NCBI RefSeq assembly: GCF_004216555.1 | Contig: NZ_SGWQ01000001.1 | Location: 679,126 to 743,125 of the forward strand | From: Herbihabitans rhizosphaerae | GTDB taxonomy: Bacteria; Actinomycetota; Actinomycetes; Mycobacteriales; Pseudonocardiaceae | Length of the DNA stretch: 64,000 nt | Reading direction: 5' to 3' | In this document: piece by piece, positions 49,389 through 56,613 of the stretch | Numbering within the stretch: position 1 is the stretch's first letter | Layout: each line of letters opens with the position of its first letter | Notes under the pieces: generated by a model | The model's database searches: none | What the model saw: the letters and a program-made list of their open reading frames with translations, nothing else | What the model was told of the DNA's origin: nothing | Made by a program: the position numbers and the translations under genes

Positions 49389-49757
49389 ATGGACTTCAAG
49401 CTCGAACTTATCGCCGTGCCCGTATCCGATGTGGACAGATCGAAGGCGTTCTACACCGAGAAGGCCGGGTTCAACGCCGACCACGACCACCAGGTCAACG
49501 ACGAACTCCGCTTCGTCCAGCTCACCCCGCCCGGATCGGCGTGCTCGATCTCGATCGGCACCGGAGTCACCGACGCCGAGCCGGGCTCGGTGAAAGGCCT
49601 GCAACTGGTCGTCGAAGACGCCGACGCCGCGCACGCCGAGTTGGCCGGGCGTGGCGTCGAGGTCAGTGAGGTCCAGGAGTTCCCGTGGGGCCGCTTCGTG
49701 TTCTTCAGCGACCCCGACGGGAACGCCTGGGCGGTTCAGCAGATCACCACCCGGTGA
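49389..49757 (+). CDS. VOC (glyoxalase/bleomycin resistance) family protein
   Basis: A 122-residue protein with two beta-alpha-beta-beta-beta units: FKLELIAVPVSDVDRSKAFYTEKAGFN and GLQLVVEDADAAHAELAGRGVEV ... FVFFSDPDGNAWAVQQ. VOC proteins bind a metal and act as glyoxalases, dioxygenases or drug binders; the substrate is not predictable. It lies 30 bases after the ECF42 gene and may be its target or co-transcribed partner. Confidence 0.85.
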   Translation: MDFKLELIAVPVSDVDRSKAFYTEKAGFNADHDHQVNDELRFVQLTPPGSACSISIGTGVTDAEPGSVKGLQLVVEDADAAHAELAGRGVEVSEVQEFPWGRFVFFSDPDGNAWAVQQITTR

Positions 49758-50231
49758 TCAATCGCCGATGTCGGGCTGCAGCGTGGAGACGAACTTCTGA
49801 AAGTCCGGCACCACGGTGGCGAACTGATCCTCCGTGGAAGTCAGAATCGCCCTGATCACGACCGCGCCGGGCATCGCGAGGTACACCTGCGACTGCACGA
49901 GTTCCAGCACGACATCGTTGACCGGCGTGGTGAGCCGGAGCAGTTGGGTCAGCCCGGGTGCCTCCGGACCGCCCACCTCCTCCCGGTTCACCACGGTGGT
50001 CTCCTGCGTCGCCGCCGCGAGATCACGCGCCGACGCGTCGGCCAGGTCGGCCAGTGTCGCGTCCGGCCTGCGGTCACCGTCGATCGTGATGTTCGCGGTG
50101 AACCCCGACCCCTGCGTGGCGAGGTTCAGCGCGACGAACGCCGCCCCCTCCGCACCGACCTCGTCCGGCGACACGGGTTGCCAGCCCTCCGGCAGCTCGA
50201 AGCTGATCAAAATCGGCAGCTCGGTTGCCAT
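49758..50231 (-). CDS. Soluble protein next to the large membrane protein
   Basis: A 157-residue cytoplasmic protein with no signal peptide: LISFELPEGWQPVSPDEVGAEGAAFVAL, a beta strand NITIDGDRR, and an end VIRAILTSTEDQFATVVPDFQKFVSTLQ. The pattern resembles LpqN/DUF1795-type small domains, which occur with type VII and cell-envelope systems, but I am not certain. AAGGAG lies 8 bases before ATG 50231. It follows the 1141-residue gene by 25 bases, so it may be an accessory or protective partner. Confidence 0.65.
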   Translation of the reverse strand: MATELPILISFELPEGWQPVSPDEVGAEGAAFVALNLATQGSGFTANITIDGDRRPDATLADLADASARDLAAATQETTVVNREEVGGPEAPGLTQLLRLTTPVNDVVLELVQSQVYLAMPGAVVIRAILTSTEDQFATVVPDFQKFVSTLQPDIGD

Positions 50232-50256
50232 GGCCATCTCTCCTTGGTGAGTGGTC

Positions 50257-53200
50257 TCAACGGCGGCCACGGTTGCCTCCCCTGGCCTTGTTCGACTTCT
50301 TCGTCTTGCCCTTCTTCGCGGTGCTCTTCTTACCCTTGTTGGCCTTCTTGACGGGTACACCCTTCTTCGCCTGTCTGGTGACGTCCGCCGTCGCGGCACC
50401 GTTCGGCGGCGCGTTGACCAGGCCGGCACGAACCGCACCGTCACCGATGGCCTCACCGGCGGCCACGGCCGCCGCTCGTGCCCTGGCCACGTCGAGCGAG
50501 AGATCGAACCCTGCCTCGGCGCCGACGCCGAGCGCGGCGCCGCCCTCGCCCCTGAGATGCCACAGGCCGTCCGCGCCCTTCCCCGCGGTGACGTGGCCGC
50601 GGGCTCCGAGACCGGCCATCACGCCGGCGTTGGCACCGACCCCGATCCCGGCGACATCGACCTGACCGCGAATACCGAGCTTCGCACCGCCGATCGCATC
50701 TCCGGCGGCGGTGAAGCCCTCCTTGTTCGACCTGAGGCTGCCCTTCGCCTCGGCGCCGACCACGATGTTGCCCTTGACCCGGCCACGGACCGGGCCACGC
50801 TCGAGGTCAACCTTGGCGTCGCCCTTCCATCCGCCGCTGAACTTGGCACCGGCCTCGGCGGCCGGACCGGCGTTGTTGTGCCGCCACCCCGTGTCGGTGA
50901 ACTTCCGCCCGACGCCCCAGCCCGCACCTGCGTTCACCGAAGCATCGGCGCCGAACTGGCTGGTGGCCTCTCCCCTGCCGCCGAGGAGCGGCCACGTCCG
51001 CTTACCGGTGACCGCACTGGCCTCGGCCTCGAAGAGCTTGCCCTCCGGGTCCTGCTTCCGCTCGCGCTTGGTCTCCCACAGCGACGGCGCGCGGTTGCCG
51101 GTCGGCGCCGGGAGACCGGTCGATCTGCGAGTGAAGTCGTCCGGAAGCGCGGCGTCGTCCACCCGACCCTGCACCTCCGCATGGGACGGTGCCTGCCTGG
51201 TCTCTGACCTGGTCCATGCCGGCGGACCGAGCCGCTCCCCGTCGAGCGTCGCGGAGATCGGCCGGAACGTCGACGGCGCCGCACCCGACGGGATCGGAAC
51301 GCCTCGACCACCGGCGTCACCGTTGGCGGGCACCCCGCTGTCTACCTTCGCGCCCTGCGGCGCGACGGCGCCCGGAACACCACCCCTACGGGATTGGTTC
51401 GCACTCGAACCGGCGGTGCCGCGAGCGGGAACGCCGCTCTTGGCCTTGCGTCGGTTTGCCTTGCTGCGCGGTGCGTCTGGCCCCAAGCGCGGCAGGAAGC
51501 CCTCGGAACGGTCGAGCAGCTTGCTCGCCTCGCCGAGTTCCGCCTCCATCTTCTTCTTGTCCGCGTCGGACGTGCGCGAGTCGTCCAGCTTCTTGTTGAG
51601 CCAGTCGATCTGGTTCAGCAGACCCCGCTGGGAATTCTGCACCTCGTCAACGTGGTCATAGGGCACACCGGTCTTGGCCTTCCTCTTCACGACCTCACCG
51701 CCGGACTCACGCCGGGCGCCGTCGAGGTCGGAGCGCTTGAGGTGCTTCTTGTGCTTGTCGGTCTGAGTGGGCTCCCCCTTCGTCTTGTCGTTGTTCTTCC
51801 GGCCCGCGTCCTTGCGGGAGATGCCGACCGGGGGCGCGCCCCGGTTCGAGCGGGGACCGGTGCCGCTGTCCCCGTTGGAGCCGGAGTCGCCCCTGCCGCC
51901 GCCGTTTCCGCCGCCGGGACCGTTTCCGCCTCCGCCTGGGCCCTTGCCACCACCGCCGGGACCCGCACCGCCGGGACCGCTGCCCTTGCCGGACGAACCG
52001 CCGGTCCCCCGACCGGTGCCGCCAGAACCCCGTGCCGACTCGGGCGCGGATCCGCTCGGGCCGTCCGCTCGGGATTCATCGGTGGCCGGAGCCCGGTCGC
52101 CACCACGGCCGGCCGACCGCCCCGCGTCGGCCACCGAACCAGCAACCTTCGCCGGCTTGGTGACCTTGCCAAAGCCGACGAGATCGCCGATGAACTCGCC
52201 AGTGGTGGAAGAGGGCGCCTTCGTGAAGTCGTCAAAGGCCTGCTTGCCGTTCTCCACGACCTTGTTGAGCGATCCCTTTGGGTCGTTCTTGATGTCGTTG
52301 GCGGTTTTCGCGACACCATTCCCGAAATCCTCGACACCTTGCACGATCTCCTGCTGGGCCTTCTTGTCACCGCCTGACGCGCGATCGAGTGTGTCGAAGG
52401 CCGACGCGGCGGCCTTGCCGTTGTCGTACACGGACTTGTACACACCCGCGTGAACGCGGGTCCGCATGGTGACAGGGTCAGACAACTTGTTCGGGTAAGC
52501 CCTCTCCTTGTTGCCCTCGCGCTCGGCCCAGTCCCTGACCGCCTTGAGCCCATACCCGATCGCACGCTCGGCCGAGTCCTCGGCCTTGAGCAACCCCTCA
52601 CCGATCTGATCGCGAAGGCTCTTCTCCTGCGGTTTCGGTGCCGTTTTGGGCGCAAACGGCCCGTACACCCGCTTGGGGGGCTGTGCCGTCTGCCGCGCGG
52701 CACGCACATCCCGCGCCTGCTGGGCCGCACGCTCCGGCGTCGGACCCTGCGACTTCCGCGCCTGATCAGCCCGCGCCAACTTCACGTCCCGCGCCTGCTG
52801 CGCCGCGCGCTCGGGGGTCGGGCCCTGCAACGGCTTGTTCGTCGACGTGAACTTGCTCGCCGAACTCGAACTGGCCGCCTTCCGATCACGCGCCTGCTGC
52901 GCCGCACGCTCCGGCGTCGGGCCCTGCAACGACTTCTTCGTCACGTTGGAGTTGGTGGAACTCGACTTCGTCACCTTCCGGTCACGGGCCTGCTGCGCCG
53001 CGCGCTGCGGCGTCGGACCGGTGTCGCGGCCCTTCACCGCATCCGACTTTGTTGAGGTGAACCTCATGCCCGAGTCCGAACTCGCGCTACTCGCCTTCCG
53101 ATCACGCGCCTGCTGCGCCGCACGCTGCGGTGTCGGACCCTGATCACGGCCCTTCACCGCGTTCGACTTCACCGAACCGGTCTTCTTGGCAGAACTCGAA

Positions 53201-53682
53201 CCGGCCGAGTTCGTCCTCTTGGGTGAACTCGGGCCGGCCGGGGTCGCCTTCTTGGTCGAACCCGTGCTCTTCGTCGAGGTACTCTTCTTGGTCGGACTCG
53301 AACTCTTCGTCGAGCCGCTCGACTTCTTCGCGCCGCCTGACGAACTCGACTTCTTGGCCCCACCGGACGAGCTCGACTTCTTCGAGCCGCCCGACTTCGA
53401 AGCACTGGACTTCGCACCGCTCGACTTCGCGGCCGGCTTGGACGCGGCGGAAGCCTGCGGCGCGGCGCGATCGCTGACGCCCGACCCGAACAACGTGAAC
53501 AACACAGCGACCGCACCACCGGCCAGCGTGTAGTACACCCATCGCCGCGACGACCAGCGCCTCGGTACGACGGCCGCCGATCGGCTCAGTTCGGTCGGCC
53601 CCCATACGGCGGACAACACCCACAGCAGCAGTGCACCCAGCAGGATGCACCACGCCAACGGCACCAACATCGACCAGTCCAT
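50257..53682 (-). CDS. Large membrane-anchored repeat protein with Ntox28-like domain
   Basis: A 1141-residue protein with this order: two membrane helices (~5-27 and ~48-66); a Ser/Lys-rich stretch (~80-178); five copies of a 15-residue repeat, consensus GPTPQRAAQQARDRK (~179-327); a helical region (~340-540); a Gly-rich linker (~554-600); a domain around residues ~665-740 with TGVPYDHVDEVQNSQRGL and LGEASKLLDRSE, resembling polymorphic toxin type 28; and a Gly/Ala beta-like region (~880-1080) with a Lys/Arg tail. Toxin domains are normally last; here one is internal, so it may be a structural relative and not a toxin. Low-complexity regions use many AAG and TCG codons but keep frame. Confidence 0.7.
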   Translation of the reverse strand: MDWSMLVPLAWCILLGALLLWVLSAVWGPTELSRSAAVVPRRWSSRRWVYYTLAGGAVAVLFTLFGSGVSDRAAPQASAASKPAAKSSGAKSSASKSGGSKKSSSSGGAKKSSSSGGAKKSSGSTKSSSPTKKSTSTKSTGSTKKATPAGPSSPKRTNSAGSSSAKKTGSVKSNAVKGRDQGPTPQRAAQQARDRKASSASSDSGMRFTSTKSDAVKGRDTGPTPQRAAQQARDRKVTKSSSTNSNVTKKSLQGPTPERAAQQARDRKAASSSSASKFTSTNKPLQGPTPERAAQQARDVKLARADQARKSQGPTPERAAQQARDVRAARQTAQPPKRVYGPFAPKTAPKPQEKSLRDQIGEGLLKAEDSAERAIGYGLKAVRDWAEREGNKERAYPNKLSDPVTMRTRVHAGVYKSVYDNGKAAASAFDTLDRASGGDKKAQQEIVQGVEDFGNGVAKTANDIKNDPKGSLNKVVENGKQAFDDFTKAPSSTTGEFIGDLVGFGKVTKPAKVAGSVADAGRSAGRGGDRAPATDESRADGPSGSAPESARGSGGTGRGTGGSSGKGSGPGGAGPGGGGKGPGGGGNGPGGGNGGGRGDSGSNGDSGTGPRSNRGAPPVGISRKDAGRKNNDKTKGEPTQTDKHKKHLKRSDLDGARRESGGEVVKRKAKTGVPYDHVDEVQNSQRGLLNQIDWLNKKLDDSRTSDADKKKMEAELGEASKLLDRSEGFLPRLGPDAPRSKANRRKAKSGVPARGTAGSSANQSRRGGVPGAVAPQGAKVDSGVPANGDAGGRGVPIPSGAAPSTFRPISATLDGERLGPPAWTRSETRQAPSHAEVQGRVDDAALPDDFTRRSTGLPAPTGNRAPSLWETKRERKQDPEGKLFEAEASAVTGKRTWPLLGGRGEATSQFGADASVNAGAGWGVGRKFTDTGWRHNNAGPAAEAGAKFSGGWKGDAKVDLERGPVRGRVKGNIVVGAEAKGSLRSNKEGFTAAGDAIGGAKLGIRGQVDVAGIGVGANAGVMAGLGARGHVTAGKGADGLWHLRGEGGAALGVGAEAGFDLSLDVARARAAAVAAGEAIGDGAVRAGLVNAPPNGAATADVTRQAKKGVPVKKANKGKKSTAKKGKTKKSNKARGGNRGRR

Positions 53683-53718
53683 CGGCTCACCCCTTCCCTG
53701 TCGTCTGGACAGACCTGG

Positions 53719-54339
53719 TCACTTGTGCGCCTTGTGGCACTGCTTCTTCACCGGCTTGATCGTCTTCTTGACGGACTTCTTGGCCGGCTTCGAGTCGTGC
53801 TTCACGACCTTCTTATGCACGACGTTCTTGATCGCCTTCTTCGCCGGGACGGTGATGGTGCACGTGCAGACCTCCTTGGCCGGCGTCGTGTAGACGACGT
53901 GCACGACCCGCTGGGTCACCGGCCGGGTCTGCACGGTCCGGACCACCGGCCGCTTCGTGGCGACCCGCTTGGTGATCTTCTTGACCGGCCGCTTCTGGGT
54001 CACGACCTTCTTGGTGACCTTCTTCTTGGTCACCTTCTTCGGCGCCGGCTTCTTGGTCGTCTGCTTCGACGGCGGCGGCAGAATCTTCGGAGCCGGCGCG
54101 GGTGCCGGGACCGGAACAGGCGGCGCCGGCACGGGCAGCGGCAGCGGGGCCGGAGGGGCCGGCGGCACGAGGACCCCGGCCTTCGGGGTCGCGCTGGCCG
54201 CCGGGGCGGACGCGCCGAACCAGTTCCAGGCCAGACCACCGGTCAGCAGCAGACCGAGTACGGCGACGGCTCCGACGAGCCACGGGACGGCCCGGCTACG
54301 ACGGTGCGTGCTGCCGGTGTCGTGCGATGAGTCGTGCAT
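53719..54339 (-). CDS. Membrane-anchored Pro- and Lys-rich protein A
   Basis: A 206-residue protein: short cytoplasmic N-terminus, one helix (~20-42, PWLVGAVAVLGLLLTGGLAW), a Pro-rich stalk (~55-90) and a strongly basic region rich in KK and VTKK, then RPVTQRVVHVVYTTPAKEVCTCTITVPAKKA. The Cys-Thr-Cys pair and VVH...TTP pattern recur in the protein at 55789. AGGAGG lies 6 bases before ATG 54339. Such a basic ectodomain could bind teichoic acids, DNA or the membrane. No known family. Confidence 0.65.
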   Translation of the reverse strand: MHDSSHDTGSTHRRSRAVPWLVGAVAVLGLLLTGGLAWNWFGASAPAASATPKAGVLVPPAPPAPLPLPVPAPPVPVPAPAPAPKILPPPSKQTTKKPAPKKVTKKKVTKKVVTQKRPVKKITKRVATKRPVVRTVQTRPVTQRVVHVVYTTPAKEVCTCTITVPAKKAIKNVVHKKVVKHDSKPAKKSVKKTIKPVKKQCHKAHK

Positions 54340-54463
54340 TGTGGTCCTCCTGATCGGGGTGAGTCTGTCGGTGGAAATCTCGCCCCGATCGGTCAGCACC
54401 GGGTCAGACCGCGCTCCGATCAGATTCAGAAGTCGCGAACGCACAGGTCAGCGGACACAAGAA

Positions 54464-54495
54464 CGCGCCGCCCGCGGTGATCCGCGAGCGGCGCG
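54464..54495 (-). terminator. Hairpin between proteins B and A
   Basis: CGCGCCGCCCGCGG (54464-54477) pairs with CCGCGAGCGGCGCG (54482-54495) around TGAT, with one mismatch. It lies downstream of the gene ending at 54516 and upstream of the next leftward gene. Confidence 0.6.
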
Positions 54496-54515
54496 ATGTG
54501 TGGGGGCGCAGGTGA

Positions 54516-55502
54516 TCAGATCGGCATGCCCGTTCCCGGGTGCGGCAGATCGCACGACTTGTGCTTGCCCGACTTCTTCGCCTGCTTCTTGTTGCTCGGC
54601 TTCACGTCGGACACGACCTTGTCGAGCGCCTTTTCCAGTCGCTGTTCCACCTTCTTCGTGAGCTCCGGGTTCTTCTTCACCAACTCGGTCACGTGCTTCA
54701 CCACACGGTCGGCGATTTCACGGATCTTCTTTTCCGGGTCGACGGTGGGAATGGGCAGCGGGACCGGCTTCTCGTAGCCGCACACCGGCAGGTACGCCTT
54801 GCACGTCGGCTTCGCGGGCTTGGCGGGCTTAATCGGCTGCACGGGCTTGACCGGTTTGATCGGCTTGACCGGAAGCGGCTTGAGCGGAGGAACGTTGTCG
54901 CACAGCGGCAAATTGATCCGCTGATCCCGCTTCGGATTGCACGCGGGAAGCGTGATCGGCTTGCCCGACCCGATCGTCATGCTGACGCCGTTCACCGTGA
55001 CGGTCCCCGTGCCGCCGCCGCTCACCTTCACGGTGGCCGACGACGTCGCGGACGGTCCCGCGGCCAGCGCCTTGACCGGCTGGGCCTTGACCGATTGCGC
55101 CTTGACCGCCGGCGCGGGCTTCGTCACCACCGGCGCCGGCTTGGCGGCGGCGAGCACCGCGACAGGGGCCGGCTTCACGGCCGGCGCGGGCACGGCCTTC
55201 ACCGGCGGCGCCGGTGGCGCGGCGTTCACCGCGGGAACCGGCCTCGGCGGCGCGGTGGTGACCGCGATCGGCCCGATGAACGGACGACCCTGCGGCGCCG
55301 GGTTCAACTCCTTCGGCGGGATCGGCGCGACCACCGACACCGGCACGGGCGGCGGCGCGGGCGGTAGCGGCGCGACCGGCGTGCCGGCCCGCGCCTGCGG
55401 CGTTTCGTCCAGCATCGTCGCCGCGGCGACGCCGACCCCGACCAACATGAGACCGCCGGCGACCGCGTACATCGCGAGCACCGACCTCGACCGTTGCACC
55501 AT
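54516..55502 (-). CDS. Membrane-anchored Pro/Lys-rich protein B
   Basis: A 328-residue protein: one helix near the N-terminus (~8-30, VLAMYAVAGGLMLVGVGVAA), a long Ala/Pro-rich stalk (PPAPPPVPVS, KPAPVVTKPAPAVK), a small domain with a repeated Cys pattern (LPACNPKRDQRINLPLCDN, CKAYLPVCGYEKP), a KPIKPVKPVQPIKP stretch, and a charged C-terminal helix (IREIADRVVKHVTELVKKN). GGGAG lies 5 bases before ATG 55502. It belongs with proteins A and C by architecture, but no domain can be named. Confidence 0.65.
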   Translation of the reverse strand: MVQRSRSVLAMYAVAGGLMLVGVGVAAATMLDETPQARAGTPVAPLPPAPPPVPVSVVAPIPPKELNPAPQGRPFIGPIAVTTAPPRPVPAVNAAPPAPPVKAVPAPAVKPAPVAVLAAAKPAPVVTKPAPAVKAQSVKAQPVKALAAGPSATSSATVKVSGGGTGTVTVNGVSMTIGSGKPITLPACNPKRDQRINLPLCDNVPPLKPLPVKPIKPVKPVQPIKPAKPAKPTCKAYLPVCGYEKPVPLPIPTVDPEKKIREIADRVVKHVTELVKKNPELTKKVEQRLEKALDKVVSDVKPSNKKQAKKSGKHKSCDLPHPGTGMPI

Positions 55503-55788
55503 CTCGACTCCCGAGTAGTTCATCCGTGGCCGGAACACCCCCGGCGAACCGCGACGTTCGCGCGCGCCGGTATCAAGGCGGTCAATCGGCCGGGTCAAAC
55601 CGGACCAGAACCGGTCAAACCGCAGGTCAGCGGCGTTCCCAAGGCGCGCGACCAGGCGAGTTCCCCGAGCCGGGCCGGCAATCGGTCAATCGGCGCGATC
55701 CGAGCGCTTGACCACGGCGAGACCTCGCGTGAACCGCCCGGCGACACGGTCTGCCCAGGCAAGTTCAGAACACGATCTGGGAGTGAAC

Positions 55789-56394
55789 ATGGCGCTCGAG
55801 TCGATCAAACAGTCCAGGCCCGCGATGGTGATGACCTCCATCGTCGCCGGTCTGTTGATCTTCGCACTGGCATTCGGCGCGGTGCAGTTGTTCAGCGGGA
55901 AGGAGACCCCGCCCAAGGCGTCGGCCTCGCCGGCGAACCGGCCGACACCGATGCCGCTGACCCCGCCGCCGCCCGCGACGCCGGTCTCCGGGCCGCTCCC
56001 GCAGGGCGCGCCCGCCGCCCTGCCGCTGCCGCCGGCGCCACCCGCCAAGGCCCCGGCCAAGCGTCCCGCCAAGCCGGTCAAGAAGGCGCCCAAGAAGGTC
56101 GTCAAGCGCAAGACCGTCAAGCGCGCGCCGGTCGGCAAGGCGAAGAAGAAGACGGTCCGCACGGTCAGCTGCGTCTGCACGACGAAGGCCCAGACGAAGC
56201 AGAAGGCGCAGCGGAAGATCCAGCGCCAGGTCCCGGTGAAGACGATCGTGCGCACCGTGCCGGTCGTGCACACCAAGATCGTCCACGTGCCGGTCGCCGT
56301 GCCGACCAAGCCCGCGTTCATCACGTTCACGACGAAGAAGTCGCACGACAAGAAGTACCAGCTGCGAATCGACCTTCCCATGTTCAAGTTCTGA
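55789..56394 (+). CDS. Membrane-anchored Pro- and Lys-rich protein C (paralogue of A)
   Basis: A 201-residue protein: one helix (~15-36, VMTSIVAGLLIFALAFGAVQLF), Pro-rich stalk (PMPLTPPPPATPV), a very basic region (KKAPKKVVKRKTVKR), then RTVSCVCTTKAQTKQK and IVRTVPVVHTKIVHVPVAVPTKP. Helix, stalk, basic block and paired Cys match protein A in order. GGGAGTGA precedes ATG 55789. It is divergent from B and begins a rightward set with the small membrane protein and the ABC exporter, with which it is likely co-transcribed. Confidence 0.68.
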   Translation: MALESIKQSRPAMVMTSIVAGLLIFALAFGAVQLFSGKETPPKASASPANRPTPMPLTPPPPATPVSGPLPQGAPAALPLPPAPPAKAPAKRPAKPVKKAPKKVVKRKTVKRAPVGKAKKKTVRTVSCVCTTKAQTKQKAQRKIQRQVPVKTIVRTVPVVHTKIVHVPVAVPTKPAFITFTTKKSHDKKYQLRIDLPMFKF

Positions 56395-56409
56395 TTCCAG
56401 GAGACCACG

Positions 56410-56613
56410 ATGCCGAAAGCGCTGCACAGGATTCACGTGGCGCCCGCGGAAAGCGAAACGCCGGCGCCCTATGAGAAATGGGATTCGACTCCGGGATTGC
56501 TGTTCCTCGCGGTACTCGTGGCAATGCTGATCGCCGCGGCCGGCGCCGGCACCGCCTACCTCACCGCGCCGGCCCCGGAATCAGTGCGACAGCAGGAGAG
56601 TGCGACACCGTGA
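56410..56613 (+). CDS. Small single-span membrane protein
   Basis: A 67-residue protein with a basic and acidic N-terminus (MPKALHRIHVAPAESE), one membrane helix (~30-52, LLFLAVLVAMLIAAAGAGTAY) and a short tail. The CAGGAG site lies 9 bases before the ATG. The ABC gene overlaps its stop as GTGA, so the two are made together and it may be an auxiliary subunit. Confidence 0.68.
   Translation: MPKALHRIHVAPAESETPAPYEKWDSTPGLLFLAVLVAMLIAAAGAGTAYLTAPAPESVRQQESATP

Noticed and set aside
53150-53450. Low-complexity Ser/Lys DNA that could look like a satellite or CRISPR-type array
   Set aside because: Units are irregular, there are no constant spacers, and the leftward frame is kept throughout as part of the 1141-residue protein.
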